Positions 42,051 through 51,598 of a stretch of 64,000 bases of DNA are shown one piece after another; positions within the stretch are counted from its first letter, which is position 1, and each line of letters starts with the position of its first letter. The stretch is from an uncultured Bacteroidales bacterium (GTDB lineage: Bacteria > Bacteroidota > Bacteroidia > Bacteroidales > Paludibacteraceae): positions 310,001 through 374,000 of the forward strand of contig CACZCR010000003.1 of the NCBI GenBank assembly GCA_902779705.1, in the 5' to 3' direction. The translations under genes were made by a program, and so were the position numbers. The notes below the pieces were generated by a model that was not told the origin of the DNA, searched no databases, and worked only from the letters and a program-made list of their open reading frames with translations.

Positions 42051-43558
42051 TTTTGGTTGTTACGTATTAGAGCTTTAGTTAATGCGATATCATAGGCCTC
42101 GCGGTAGTATTGGAAGAAATGTTTCCAATCTGCCTTCTTGGCTATAGCAGCAGCCTCTTTGCGAGCTAGCTGTTTCTGTTCGTCAGTTAAGCGGTCAAAA
42201 CGCAACAAGTCCTCCGCAATACGGTCTGCCACCTCGTCAAAGTTGGAGTCGTTACGCTCGATAACAACCACTCCGTACTGTTCTTTTTGTCGCGCTGCCC
42301 ACTCGCCAAACCCTGCCAGCGAAGTAGTGATGGTCGGTACATGGAAAGCACAGGACTCCAGCGGAGTATATCCCCACGGCTCGTAGTACGAAGGGAAGAC
42401 AGTGACATCCATTCCGATGAGCAAGTCGTAGTATGTCTTGCCAAACAGCGGATCGTGCCCGTCCAAATAATATGGCACAAACACAGCACTCACCTTACCC
42501 TTACGTGCCGGAGCACGATCCAGATACGGAATCATCACAAAGGCGATGACTTCACGCTCAGGACGGTCACTGTGGTATATCTTCTGTGCCAACTTATCTA
42601 ACGCCGCAGCAAAGACATCAATACCTTTGTTCTTCCACTCCTGTCGGCCGGAGATACAAACGAACAGCGCATCCTTCGGCACAACCCCTCCTAGTTGTTC
42701 GCCTGCTACGCGACGTAAGGCCTCACGCGCCTCTTGACGACGCTTATCAAAGGCTTTGCCTTTGGGGACATAGGTGGGTTCAAAACCGTTAGGCGTCTCG
42801 ATATCGACCTCTTTATCCAACAACTGCTTGCACTCGCGTGCGGTGATATAACTGACAGTCGTGAAACAGTCCGCATGATGCGCAGCCTGCTTCTCCACCG
42901 AGTGCTTGGATACCATATTCAACTCTTGGGCCATCTGGTCGCCGTTGTATCCCTCAAAATAGTCGTATAGCGGTTTCCCATTACCGGCTATCGAACGACC
43001 GATGCCGGTAGCATGAGTCGTGAAGAGCGTAGCTATCTTGGGACAGTGGTCCTGCAGATAGAAGATTGAGAACGCTGTCTGCCACTCATTCGCGTGCATG
43101 CAGAATTGCCCAGAGGGAAGATAGTGATACAAACTCTCCATCACCATACCTGCTGCGTAGCCGAACAAGCAGGACTCATCATAGTCACCGTAGGCGGCAT
43201 GACTCTGCACTTCGAATTTGTTCCACGCCCATGCGTAGATTTCGTTCTTGCGAGACCATAGAGAGTCAAACTTCAACAATATAGCAATCGGTTCACCCGG
43301 CACTTGCCAACGACCAATACGCACTGGGATGTTTAACTCCTTTATCTTCAATCTCCATCCTTTCAATAATTGTTTGTCTTCTTTGAAGTAGATATCGCTG
43401 TGGGCGCCAAAGTCGGGTCCGAAGAAAAAGACCTTATCCGGATGCTCTTTCTGCATCGAAGCGGCGCGAGTGGATAAGACGGCATAAATACCGCCTACAC
43501 GGTTGCATACTTCCCAAGAAGTTTCGAAGATATAGTCAGGTTGTATCATGTGAGTCAT
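42047..43558 (-). CDS. Glycogen/starch synthase, GT3-like
   Basis: 503 residues. The opening 'DYIFETSWEVCNRVGGIYAVLSTRA' is typical of eukaryotic-type (GT3) glycogen synthase. 'FTTHATGIGRSIAGNG' and the acceptor site, and the C-terminal 'FPSYYEPWGYTPLESCAF' with the E-x7-E motif of retaining GT-B enzymes, are present. It builds alpha-1,4-glucan for storage, using UDP- or ADP-glucose; which one cannot be told. No other glycogen gene lies nearby. Confidence 0.88.
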   Translation of the reverse strand: MTHMIQPDYIFETSWEVCNRVGGIYAVLSTRAASMQKEHPDKVFFFGPDFGAHSDIYFKEDKQLLKGWRLKIKELNIPVRIGRWQVPGEPIAILLKFDSLWSRKNEIYAWAWNKFEVQSHAAYGDYDESCLFGYAAGMVMESLYHYLPSGQFCMHANEWQTAFSIFYLQDHCPKIATLFTTHATGIGRSIAGNGKPLYDYFEGYNGDQMAQELNMVSKHSVEKQAAHHADCFTTVSYITARECKQLLDKEVDIETPNGFEPTYVPKGKAFDKRRQEAREALRRVAGEQLGGVVPKDALFVCISGRQEWKNKGIDVFAAALDKLAQKIYHSDRPEREVIAFVMIPYLDRAPARKGKVSAVFVPYYLDGHDPLFGKTYYDLLIGMDVTVFPSYYEPWGYTPLESCAFHVPTITTSLAGFGEWAARQKEQYGVVVIERNDSNFDEVADRIAEDLLRFDRLTDEQKQLARKEAAAIAKKADWKHFFQYYREAYDIALTKALIRNNQK

Positions 43559-43561
43559 TGT

Positions 43562-44593
43562 TTATTTGTCTGTGCTGATTTTCGTTACGCCTGCCAAACG
43601 GTTCAGCATCTGCGGCTTAGTAGTAAAACGGTTGTTGTCTGAACCGACAAAAGGCATATACCGTACCTCGTCATCGGTGGACCAATAGATGCGGTTGTCG
43701 GTCAAATCAATAGTCATAGCTGCACACATACTGTTGTCTATCTGCACTTTATAACTGCCGTCCAACATCGATACCCACAGACCATTATTATCACGGAAAT
43801 AGAGCTTGCGGTTGGCTATCTTAAAGCCCTTAATTTCTGGGAATGTGCTCTTCAACTCTGACAAGCGGAAAGTCTTCCCGTTATACATCTGCAGGGTGTC
43901 TTGCTCAGCATCAAGTAGCGCTTTGGCACTATTGTCCGGAGTAGGAGACAGCTCATTGCGACTGCCAAAAACACGTTGACGATAGTCGCCGTCAGTGTTA
44001 CGCATCACTATAGAGTTGGTGTGGCGATTCTGAACCTTGAACTGCTGCTTGATCAGCGTCGTGTCTCCATTGACCACTATCTGTAGCCAAATAGGTGCTT
44101 CGTCCAGAGCTTGAGTGAAATACATCTTATACGAAGCATTGGTCACCTTTTGCGTGCTGTCCGCCGGAGCAGTATAGATAGTGTTGAGCGGGAAGTTCCA
44201 CTCGTAGCGAATGTCATAGTCGTAGGGATTGTAGATATTGGCAGTGAACGTGTAGTCTTGGTAGATGTAGAACACACTATCGCTGCATACAAAAGTGGGA
44301 ACACTGTCATAGACAGTGATCTCTTTGATACGACTCTGCGAGGTCTTGCCATCTACCGTCAAAGTGACCGTATACGTTCCGGGTTTCTTATACACATACG
44401 ATGGAATCTTAAGCGACGATGTACCCCCGTCACCAAATGCCCAAGCCCAGTCCTCTCCACCGGTAGATAGGTTAGAGAAGGTCACCTTTTCACCCGCCTT
44501 GGGTGCAGTAGGGCTATAACTGAAATCCACATCAATCTTCTTGCAGGCGATCATTGCGCAGCAAGTCAAAAATACTATTGCAATTCGTTTCAT
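43562..44593 (-). CDS. PKD-domain lipoprotein
   Basis: 343 residues from ATG 44593. Lipoprotein signal 'CAMIAC', then a PKD domain (about 22-98) with 'AGEKVTFSNLSTGGEDWAWAFGDGGTS' and 'YVYKKPGTYTVTLTV'. The C-terminal 200 residues look like a beta-propeller-like or repeat region ('IKGFKIANRKLYFRDNNGLWVSMLDGSYKVQIDNS'). It probably binds glycans or proteins at the cell surface. Its start overlaps the end of miaA by 62 bp. Confidence 0.75.
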   Translation of the reverse strand: MKRIAIVFLTCCAMIACKKIDVDFSYSPTAPKAGEKVTFSNLSTGGEDWAWAFGDGGTSSLKIPSYVYKKPGTYTVTLTVDGKTSQSRIKEITVYDSVPTFVCSDSVFYIYQDYTFTANIYNPYDYDIRYEWNFPLNTIYTAPADSTQKVTNASYKMYFTQALDEAPIWLQIVVNGDTTLIKQQFKVQNRHTNSIVMRNTDGDYRQRVFGSRNELSPTPDNSAKALLDAEQDTLQMYNGKTFRLSELKSTFPEIKGFKIANRKLYFRDNNGLWVSMLDGSYKVQIDNSMCAAMTIDLTDNRIYWSTDDEVRYMPFVGSDNNRFTTKPQMLNRLAGVTKISTDK

Positions 44594-45461
44594 AATCATT
44601 GTTAGCATCCAACCAGTGGATGGATTGATCTTTGTTGAACCACGTCATTTGCCGCTTGGCGTAGTGGCGCGAGTTCTGCTGTATGAGTTCGATAGCGCGT
44701 GGTAAGTCATACTCGCCATCTACATATCCGAACATCTCTCGATATCCCACCGTCTGCAGGCTGTTTTGTTCGCGCAGCGGATAGACCTGTCGAGCCTCTT
44801 GCTCCAAGCCGTCATCTACCATCTGCAACACACGGCGGTTTATCCGGTCGTACAACTCTGCGCGTTCGCGTCTTAACCCGATCTTCAATACCCTAAACGG
44901 CCGCTGCTTAGCCTGCTTGCCTTTGCGCAGTTCAGTGTATGTTCCTCCAGTGGTATAACACAACTCTACACAGTGTTGCAGCCGGGCGGGATTCTGTTGG
45001 TCCACTTGTTCCCAGTATTCAGGGTCAAGGCGCTGTACTTCCGCCTGTAACCAACTCAACCCGCGCTCTCTGTAGGCGCTTGCTACGCGCTCGCGTATGG
45101 CAACTGGCACAGTCGGTATATCATCCAAGCCCTGACAGACCGCATCTATATAAAGCATCGATCCTCCGGTCATCACCACGGTGTCGTGGGGCTTAAACAA
45201 CCGCTCCAACAGCTGCAACGCATCGCGTTCGTATTGACCGGCATTGTAGTCTTCTCTCAAACTATGCGTGCCGATAAAATAGTGTTTTACGCGTGCCTGC
45301 TCTTCGGCATTCGGTGCTGCTGTTCCGATAGGTATCTCTCGGTAAATCTGACGGCTGTCACAACTCACTATCGGGCACCCCAGTTTCTCCGCTACACGTA
45401 GCGACAACTCCGTTTTTCCGACACCAGTCGGGCCCAATATGACAACAAGTGTTTTAGGCAT
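44532..45461 (-). CDS. miaA: tRNA dimethylallyltransferase
   Basis: 309 residues. It transfers dimethylallyl to A37 of tRNAs reading UNN codons. The P-loop is 'LGPTGVGKTELSLRVAE', 'VSCDSRQIYREIPIGTA' holds the catalytic Asp, and 'VMTGGSMLYIDAVCQGLDDIPTV' and 'QTVGYREMFGYVDGEYDL' are further signatures. It follows the pRiA4b-type gene by 8 bp. Confidence 0.95.
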   Translation of the reverse strand: MPKTLVVILGPTGVGKTELSLRVAEKLGCPIVSCDSRQIYREIPIGTAAPNAEEQARVKHYFIGTHSLREDYNAGQYERDALQLLERLFKPHDTVVMTGGSMLYIDAVCQGLDDIPTVPVAIRERVASAYRERGLSWLQAEVQRLDPEYWEQVDQQNPARLQHCVELCYTTGGTYTELRKGKQAKQRPFRVLKIGLRRERAELYDRINRRVLQMVDDGLEQEARQVYPLREQNSLQTVGYREMFGYVDGEYDLPRAIELIQQNSRHYAKRQMTWFNKDQSIHWLDANNDYETNCNSIFDLLRNDRLQED

Positions 45462-45469
45462 TGAGCGAC

Positions 45470-46021
45470 CTAAAACATTGTTCCATCGTCAAAGCTGAGG
45501 TCTTGGAAACCATCCATGTCGAGTTCATCCATGTCAAACTCGTCGCCGAAGCCCAGGTCATCCAAATCCAAGTCTCCTTTACCATCCTTACCGACGATGG
45601 CTTCCATATCATCTGCCTTGAGCTGCTTAGGTGCCTTCCCCTTAGACTCTACGCACTTCGCTCCGTCCATCATGCCAGGCTCTATCTCTTGCAACTTGCC
45701 GAAGAAATAGCGCTCAAACATAGGATCAAACACATAGATCAAACGCTGACCCTGCTCAGTCATCAAATCGCTCAGGCGAGTGGACTCCATGATCATATTA
45801 TCATACTCGAAGCTGGCACCCATCTCTACCAACGTCACCTCTTGCTCCTTCTCCCAGCGGTCGTTGCACATAAAGAACGATGTCATCTGGTCATCAGGGT
45901 AGTTAACAGACTCCAAGATGGCTTTGTGCAAGTCCAAGAATGTAGCTTCTGAATCAGCCTCAAAAACACGACGGAAGTTCTGATCTCCCTCATCGCACGA
46001 AAAAGTAATTTTGTAAATCAT
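45470..46021 (-). CDS. Plasmid pRiA4b ORF-3-like protein
   Basis: 183 residues. N-terminal pRiA4b ORF-3-like domain ('IYKITFSCDEGDQNFRRVFEADSEATFLDLHKAI', then 'SFFMCNDRWEKEQEVTL' and 'LIYVFDPMFERYFFGKL'), and an unusually acidic Asp-rich tail (about 145-183). Function unknown. It is the first gene of a seven-gene minus-strand run with its own promoter. The acidic tail may bind basic proteins; that is inference. Confidence 0.75.
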   Translation of the reverse strand: MIYKITFSCDEGDQNFRRVFEADSEATFLDLHKAILESVNYPDDQMTSFFMCNDRWEKEQEVTLVEMGASFEYDNMIMESTRLSDLMTEQGQRLIYVFDPMFERYFFGKLQEIEPGMMDGAKCVESKGKAPKQLKADDMEAIVGKDGKGDLDLDDLGFGDEFDMDELDMDGFQDLSFDDGTMF

Positions 46022-46046
46022 AGTCTATATTTACAGATTTTGCGTG

Positions 46047-46078
46047 CAAAGGTACTAAAAAGTTTTGACATATACAAA
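46047..46078 (-). promoter_or_regulatory. Promoter of the seven-gene minus-strand run
   Basis: Minus strand TTTGTATATGTC (TTTG at plus 46075-46078), 20-nt spacer, TACCTTTG (plus 46047-46054). Confidence 0.85.
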
Positions 46079-46112
46079 TATTATGTAGATTTTTCAAAAA
46101 AAAATATTTTTA

Positions 46113-46144
46113 TTTGCATATGTCGTTTTTTTATCGTACCTTTG
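46113..46144 (+). promoter_or_regulatory. Promoter of the polyamine operon
   Basis: TTTGCATATGTC from 46113, 20-nt spacer, TACCTTTG at 46137-46144. The leader to potA is about 125 nt and contains a GC-rich hairpin region (46155-46190). Confidence 0.85.
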
Positions 46145-46221
46145 CGGCGTATTTTGCGCGAATGTGCGCTTGTGCGCAGCGCGGCGCGAGAATAATATTG
46201 TATAATAAAAAAAGAAATCGT

Positions 46222-46254
46222 ATGATCATCTGGGAGTACAGAAATCCCATCTAG
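46222..46254 (+). promoter_or_regulatory. Possible 10-codon leader ORF before potA
   Basis: ATG-ATC-ATC-TGG-GAG-TAC-AGA-AAT-CCC-ATC-TAG. A small hairpin, ATCCC/GGGAT, spans its stop codon. It is a candidate leader peptide in the long leader of potA. Ten codons can arise by chance, so support is thin. Confidence 0.3.
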
Positions 46255-46275
46255 GGATCCTAAATTGTTGAAGAA

Positions 46276-47748
46276 ATGGCAAAAAATCCAGAGTTTATTA
46301 TTGAGGTGAACCACGTCTCAAAAAGTTTTGGTGACGGCAAGTTCGCACTTAACGATGTTAGCCTTCAGGTAAAAAAAGGCGAGTTTGTTACCATTCTTGG
46401 TCCTTCGGGCTGCGGCAAAACAACCTTGTTGCGCTGTATAGCCGGTTTTCAGGTAGCCAGTTCGGGCGATATTCTGCTCAAAGGCGAAGATGTGACCAAG
46501 ACTCCCCCCTACAAACGTCCGGTAAACACGGTGTTCCAGAAATATGCACTTTTCCCGCATTTGAATGTATTCAACAATGTAGCTTTCGGCCTTAAACTCA
46601 AAAATGAAGCTCCAGAGACCATCAAGAAAAAAGTGCGCCAAGCTCTGAAAATGGCCAACTTAACCGGCTATGAAGACCGTAAGGTGGATACCCTTAGTGG
46701 TGGCCAACAACAACGTGTGGCGATCGCCCGTGCTATCGTCAACAAACCCGAGGTGCTACTACTGGACGAACCCCTATCGGCTCTGGATCTCAAGATGCGT
46801 CATGATATGCAAATAGAGCTCAAAGAACTGCATGAGAAGCTCGGCATCACCTTCATCTATGTCACCCACGATCAAGAAGAGGCACTTACGCTCTCCGATC
46901 GCGTGGTTGTGATGAACGAAGGCAAAATTCAACAAATAGGAACCCCCACAGACATATACAACGAACCTCAGAACTGTTTTGTGGCCGATTTTATCGGCGA
47001 GAGCAATATCCTTTCTGGTACGATGATCAAAGACAAGAAAGTGCAGTTCTGCGGACAAACATTCAACTGTATCGACACCGGCTTTGGTGAGAACAACCCT
47101 GTGGATGTAGTCATTCGCCCCGAGGACATCTATGTGTGGCGCAAAGAGGATGAGAAACGCGGCAAGGTCGTAGCCAACGAAGACGACGACGTTGAGGACC
47201 GCGTCCCAAAAGGAAGATTCACCAAGTGGTACGGCGAGGTACAAAGCTGTATCTTCAAAGGCGTGCACTATGAGATGCGTGTGCTCACCCCCGACAAGTA
47301 TGAGTTCCTTATCCAAGACTACCATGAGTACCTGCCGGGTACGGAGATCGGTATGCTCGTCAAACCGGAAGATATACAAATCATGAAAAAAGAGCACTAC
47401 CTCTATAACTATTTTCAAGGCGAGGTGCTCAAAAACGGCAAAGTGCGCTTCCTCGATGCCGAATGGGAGGTGAATGAACAACAAGTGGAGCGTTTCCAAC
47501 CGGGCGACCAAGTGCAAGTACGCGTGCCATTCCGTTCGATCGACCTGCAAGACTACGAAGAACAAGGTACACTCTCAGGCGAGGTGCACTTTATCTTGTT
47601 CAAGGGCAACCACTACCACCTCACTATCCGAACCGACGAGGGATACGACCTCTATGTCAACACCAACGACGTCTGGGACGATGGAGACCGCGTAGGTATA
47701 GTCATCCCGAAGAATGATATCCTGCTTTCTGAAGTTGAAAAGTCTTAA
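46276..47748 (+). CDS. potA: Spermidine/putrescine ABC transporter ATP-binding protein
   Basis: 490 residues, about 110 longer than usual PotA. Walker A '[14 protein letters not shown]', Q-loop '[19 protein letters not shown]', signature '[16 protein letters not shown]', Walker B '[11 protein letters not shown]' and His-loop 'VTHDQEEAL' are intact. The C-terminal part (about 240-490) holds two or three TOBE/OB-like segments ('[12 protein letters not shown]', '[12 protein letters not shown]', '[11 protein letters not shown]') where a single pair is usual. It is the first gene of the pot operon. Confidence 0.95.
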   Translation: MAKNPEFIIEVNHVSKSFGDGKFALNDVSLQVKKGEFVTILGPSGCGKTTLLRCIAGFQVASSGDILLKGEDVTKTPPYKRPVNTVFQKYALFPHLNVFNNVAFGLKLKNEAPETIKKKVRQALKMANLTGYEDRKVDTLSGGQQQRVAIARAIVNKPEVLLLDEPLSALDLKMRHDMQIELKELHEKLGITFIYVTHDQEEALTLSDRVVVMNEGKIQQIGTPTDIYNEPQNCFVADFIGESNILSGTMIKDKKVQFCGQTFNCIDTGFGENNPVDVVIRPEDIYVWRKEDEKRGKVVANEDDDVEDRVPKGRFTKWYGEVQSCIFKGVHYEMRVLTPDKYEFLIQDYHEYLPGTEIGMLVKPEDIQIMKKEHYLYNYFQGEVLKNGKVRFLDAEWEVNEQQVERFQPGDQVQVRVPFRSIDLQDYEEQGTLSGEVHFILFKGNHYHLTIRTDEGYDLYVNTNDVWDDGDRVGIVIPKNDILLSEVEKS

Positions 47749-47761
47749 GTAGAAAATTTCA

Positions 47762-48559
47762 ATGAATAAGATAGTTCAGATATTTTCTTCCCGCAGAACT
47801 TGGGCGTGGCCATACGTGCTGTTTCTGACGCTGTTTGTGGTGTTGCCGCTTATATTGGTGGGTGTCTACGCCTTCACCGATATCAATGGCCATTTTACGC
47901 TGCGTAACTTTGCTAAGTTCTTCACCCATAGCGAAGCTATACAGACCTTCTTCTATTCGCTGATGATAGCGGTTCTCAACACCGCCATCTGCCTACTGAT
48001 CGGCTATCCTGCAGCCTACATCATGGCACAGGAAGACTTCCGCACACCCAAAGTGATGGCAATGCTGTTCATTCTACCGATGTGGATCAACTTCCTGCTG
48101 CGTACGGTAGCTACCGTCGAGCTGTTTAATATGTGCGGCCTCCCCTTAGGCGAAGGAGCACTGCTCTTTGGTCTGTGTTACGACTACTTGCCCTTTATGA
48201 TCTACCCAATCTATAACACCTTGCAGAAGATGGACAACTCGCTCGTCGAAGCAGCACAAGACCTGGGCGCAAGCCGCTGGCAGAGCTTTTGGAAAGTGAT
48301 CGTGCCGCTCTCGATGCCGGGTGTATATAGCGGTATCGTTATGGTCTTCATGCCGACCGTTTCAACCTTCGCTATCGCCGAACTGCTCACCCATAACAAC
48401 ATCAAACTGTTTGGTAGCCTCATCCAGGATTATATCACCACTACTGACCTGCTCAACTATGGTGCGGTACTAAGCCTCGTACTGCTGATCATCATCGGTC
48501 TGACCTCGTTCTTTGGCGACCATGACAGCGAAGGCGAGGAGAAAGGAGGGCTCGTATGA
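47762..48559 (+). CDS. potB: Spermidine/putrescine ABC transporter permease
   Basis: 265 residues with six membrane helices. The EAA loop is 'LVEAAQDLGASRWQSFWKVIVPLSMPGV'. It forms the membrane channel with PotC. It overlaps potC by 4 bp and follows potA by 13 bp. Confidence 0.95.
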   Translation: MNKIVQIFSSRRTWAWPYVLFLTLFVVLPLILVGVYAFTDINGHFTLRNFAKFFTHSEAIQTFFYSLMIAVLNTAICLLIGYPAAYIMAQEDFRTPKVMAMLFILPMWINFLLRTVATVELFNMCGLPLGEGALLFGLCYDYLPFMIYPIYNTLQKMDNSLVEAAQDLGASRWQSFWKVIVPLSMPGVYSGIVMVFMPTVSTFAIAELLTHNNIKLFGSLIQDYITTTDLLNYGAVLSLVLLIIIGLTSFFGDHDSEGEEKGGLV

Positions 48560-49914
48560 AAATCATCAAACTAGTTTTCCTAGTCTTCCTAGGATTCCTA
48601 GGGGCCCTAGTTAGTCCTATTTTCGCCCAATCGAATGTCAGCTATGACTTACATGTTGGTACCACGGCGGAGAACACACTGCTGAATACCTTCCCGGATT
48701 CCTATGCGGGAGAGAAAATCAACATAGCAGTACGAGTAGAGCACTTGGAGCTTACTGATGAGACTGATTCTATCGATTTCATCTTCTCCAATCATCAATT
48801 ACCAATCGCCAATATAGAATCTTTTGATTCGATCTACTCCTACACCGACGAGGCCAATATACACTGGACCATTTGGCGCAACAACAAACCCATCAAAAAC
48901 CGCGCTCAACGCGTGCTGGTGGGGAATGCATACAACACCTTTGAGGATTACCTCCACCTCACTCTCGATCAACATCGTAGCCGTGGATGGATCTGGTGGC
49001 TGTTTGCAGGACTGCTACTGGCAGGCGTAGGAGCCTATGCGGTCGTGCTGGTGATACAACGACGCCGTGAGAAAAACCTCTCGCCTGTCGAACAGGAGAC
49101 CTTGCGCCGCAAACGAATGGGTAGGCGTCGCCATTATGGCTCGCAACTCTACTTGTGGTTGCTGCTCTTGGTGCTCTATGCCCCGATCGCGCTCATCACT
49201 GTGTTCTCATTCACCGAGAGTAAGATCCTTGGTAACTGGACCGGCTTCTCCATGGACCTCTATGCTAACTTGTTCACCGGCAAAGCCGACGCAGGACTCA
49301 ATAGTGCTATATGGTACACCGTGGTCATTGCTCTGGTGGCAGCTGTATGCTCTACCATACTGGGCACCCTCGCCGCTATCGGTATCTACAACATGCGTGC
49401 CCGTAGTCGCAAGATGGTCAGCCTGCTCAACTCTGTACCGATGATCAACCCTGATATCATCACCGGTATATCGCTCTTCCTGCTCTTTGTAGCTTTGGGA
49501 ATGAGCCAAGGCTTGGCCACTGTCTGCATCGCCCATGTGGTATTCTGTACACCGTACGTAGTACTGAGCGTGTTGCCGCGCCTGAGCCGTATGAACCCAA
49601 ACACCTACGAGGCAGCATTGGATCTCGGCGCTACACCTGCGCAAGCATTGCGGATGGTGATGCTGCCCGAACTGTGGCCCGGCATGCTGTCAGGATTCAT
49701 CTTGGCACTCACCCTCTCCGTCGATGACTTCGGTGTGACGTTCTTCACCAAGGGATCCGGAGGACTCGAGACCCTCAGCACCTTCATCTACTCTGACGCA
49801 CGCAAAGGTGGTCTCACCCCCGAACTGCGTCCTCTGTTCACCATCATCCTACTGGTGATGCTGGTTGCTTTGATCATTATTAATATACGTAACAATAAAC
49901 AAGAAGAAAAATGA
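48556..49914 (+). CDS. potC: PotC-type permease with an added N-terminal periplasmic domain
   Basis: 452 residues; normal PotC has about 260. Residues 190-452 are an ordinary permease with six helices and the EAA loop 'TYEAALDLGATPAQALRMVMLPELWPGM'. The first 24 residues are a signal peptide, followed by about 115 residues of a soluble, beta-rich domain ('LHVGTTAENTLLNTFPDSYAGEKINIAVRVEHLEL'...), one extra membrane helix (about 144-168) and a charged cytoplasmic linker. The signal-peptide DNA carries five CTAG tetramers exactly 9 bp apart (48571-48610). The added domain is not one I recognise; it may contact PotD. Confidence 0.9.
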   Translation: MKIIKLVFLVFLGFLGALVSPIFAQSNVSYDLHVGTTAENTLLNTFPDSYAGEKINIAVRVEHLELTDETDSIDFIFSNHQLPIANIESFDSIYSYTDEANIHWTIWRNNKPIKNRAQRVLVGNAYNTFEDYLHLTLDQHRSRGWIWWLFAGLLLAGVGAYAVVLVIQRRREKNLSPVEQETLRRKRMGRRRHYGSQLYLWLLLLVLYAPIALITVFSFTESKILGNWTGFSMDLYANLFTGKADAGLNSAIWYTVVIALVAAVCSTILGTLAAIGIYNMRARSRKMVSLLNSVPMINPDIITGISLFLLFVALGMSQGLATVCIAHVVFCTPYVVLSVLPRLSRMNPNTYEAALDLGATPAQALRMVMLPELWPGMLSGFILALTLSVDDFGVTFFTKGSGGLETLSTFIYSDARKGGLTPELRPLFTIILLVMLVALIIINIRNNKQEEK

Positions 49915-51158
49915 GAAAGTTCATCTGTCATCTGGCAACTATCGTATTAGCAGCGCTAATACTGACATCCTGTGGTGTGGACCGCGCACACCAACTCAAA
50001 GTGCTCAACTGGGCGGACTACATCGACGAAGACGTCAAAGAGAATTTTGAGAAATGGTACTACGAACAGACCGGTGAGAAAGTGGAACTCGTTTACGAGA
50101 CCTTCGACATCAACGAGACTGCACTCACCAAGATCGAGGTGGGACACGAGGACTACGACGTCTTCTGCCCGTCGGAGTATATCATCGAGCGTATGCTTAA
50201 GAAAGACCTGCTGCTCCCGATCCAAAAAGAACTCATCCCGGACAGCATCTACTATTTTGACAATATATCGCCCTTCGTGACTGAGAAATTCCAACAGATG
50301 GCACCGCGTCAGGACCTCCATGTCTGCGACTATACCGCCGGATATATGTGGGGTACAACCGGATTCATCTACAATCCTCAGTATGTTAAACGCGAAGAAC
50401 TCACCTCGTGGGAGGCACTGCTCAACCCGCGTTTTGCTAACCGTATCTTGATGAAGGATGCCTTCCGTGATGTATACTCCGTTCTGGTGCTCTATGCTTA
50501 CAAAGATCAGATCGCTGCCGGCGAAGTGACACGTGACGACCTCGTACGTAACATCACCCCCGAGCGCGTAGAGGCAGTCAAAGTCATACTCTCCGAGGCC
50601 AAGAAACAGATCTGCGGATGGGAAGTGGACTTCGGCAAGGAGGAGATGACCAAAGGCAAAGCATGGCTCAACCTTAGCTGGTCCGGCGACGCACAGTTCG
50701 CTATCGAAGAGGCTGCCGAGATGGGTGTGATGCTCGACTATATCGTTCCGCAAGAAGGCTCGAACGTGTGGTTCGACGGTTGGGTGATACCTAAGTATGC
50801 CCAGAACGTCAAAGCCGCTACCTATTTCATCGACTACATGTGCAAGGCCGAGAACGCCTTGGCTAACATGAAAGAGATCGGCTATGTATCCTGCGCAGGT
50901 GGCGAGAAAGCAGCCGCTACCATCTTGGCTGACCAGAACGATGCCGAGGAGTGGCCCGAGACCGTTGATGCATCCTATTTCTTCGGCCCCAATCCGATCA
51001 TGGTGAACGGCAAACAACTCGACCCACATGCGCTCCACCTCAACCCTGTCTATTATGCAGACAACAGCATCATCAATCGCTGCGCCCTGATGCACGATGC
51101 CGGCGAAAGCCAAGAGATGTTGCTCGAGATGTGGAATCAGATCAAGCTCGCACGCTAA
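49911..51158 (+). CDS. potD: Spermidine/putrescine-binding lipoprotein
   Basis: 415 residues. Lipoprotein signal 'LILTSC' (lipid on Cys 22). The binding-protein fold starts 'LKVLNWADYIDEDVKENFEKWY'. 'GYMWGTTGFIYNPQYV' and 'GWVIPKYAQNVKAATYFIDYM' are typical of PotD/PotF proteins. It delivers polyamine to PotBC. It is somewhat longer than usual (about 350). It overlaps potC by 4 bp. Confidence 0.95.
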   Translation: MRKFICHLATIVLAALILTSCGVDRAHQLKVLNWADYIDEDVKENFEKWYYEQTGEKVELVYETFDINETALTKIEVGHEDYDVFCPSEYIIERMLKKDLLLPIQKELIPDSIYYFDNISPFVTEKFQQMAPRQDLHVCDYTAGYMWGTTGFIYNPQYVKREELTSWEALLNPRFANRILMKDAFRDVYSVLVLYAYKDQIAAGEVTRDDLVRNITPERVEAVKVILSEAKKQICGWEVDFGKEEMTKGKAWLNLSWSGDAQFAIEEAAEMGVMLDYIVPQEGSNVWFDGWVIPKYAQNVKAATYFIDYMCKAENALANMKEIGYVSCAGGEKAAATILADQNDAEEWPETVDASYFFGPNPIMVNGKQLDPHALHLNPVYYADNSIINRCALMHDAGESQEMLLEMWNQIKLAR

Positions 51159-51166
51159 ACTCCACT

Positions 51167-51592
51167 ATGATCACTTTTCTCGCCCAACAAACCGAAATGC
51201 CCGCTTTAGACCAGCGACGCGTGTCCCGATGGATACGCGCCGTGGCGGCGCATTATGGTTTCTCTGTGGGCGAACTGCATTATATATTCTGTTCCGACGA
51301 ACGTGAACTGGAAGTTAACCGACAGTTCCTGCAGCATGACTACTACACCGATGTCATCACCTTCGACTACTCGACATCGTCCGTCATCTCCGGCGATATC
51401 TTCATCTCTGTGGATACGGTACGTAGCAATGCCCAAGAAGTGGGAGCAGCCTTCCAAGATGAGTTGCACCGCATCATCATTCATGGTGCGTTGCACCTCA
51501 CCGGACAAGGGGACAAAACACCCGAAACCAAACAACAAATGACTGCCAAAGAGGAGCATGCCCTCACCCTGTTGCAGAGCATGATACATTAA
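51167..51592 (+). CDS. ybeY: Endoribonuclease YbeY (rRNA maturation factor)
   Basis: 141 residues from ATG 51167, 8 bp after potD. 'FCSDERELEVNRQFLQHDYYTDVITFDY' and 'ISVDTVRSNA' are family segments. The metal site reads 'IIHGALHLTGQGDKT': two His of the usual HGxLHLxGYDH are present, while the third is replaced by Lys in a DK pair, a variation I recall from other Bacteroidota YbeY. It processes 16S rRNA ends. Confidence 0.9.
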   Translation: MITFLAQQTEMPALDQRRVSRWIRAVAAHYGFSVGELHYIFCSDERELEVNRQFLQHDYYTDVITFDYSTSSVISGDIFISVDTVRSNAQEVGAAFQDELHRIIIHGALHLTGQGDKTPETKQQMTAKEEHALTLLQSMIH

Positions 51593-51598
51593 CCCGCC

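Noticed and set aside
46774..47565. 263-codon open frame on the minus strand
   Set aside because: Antisense to potA, which has all ABC motifs.
49956..51113. 385-codon open frame on the minus strand
   Set aside because: Antisense to potD, which has a clear lipobox and family motifs. No promoter or domain.
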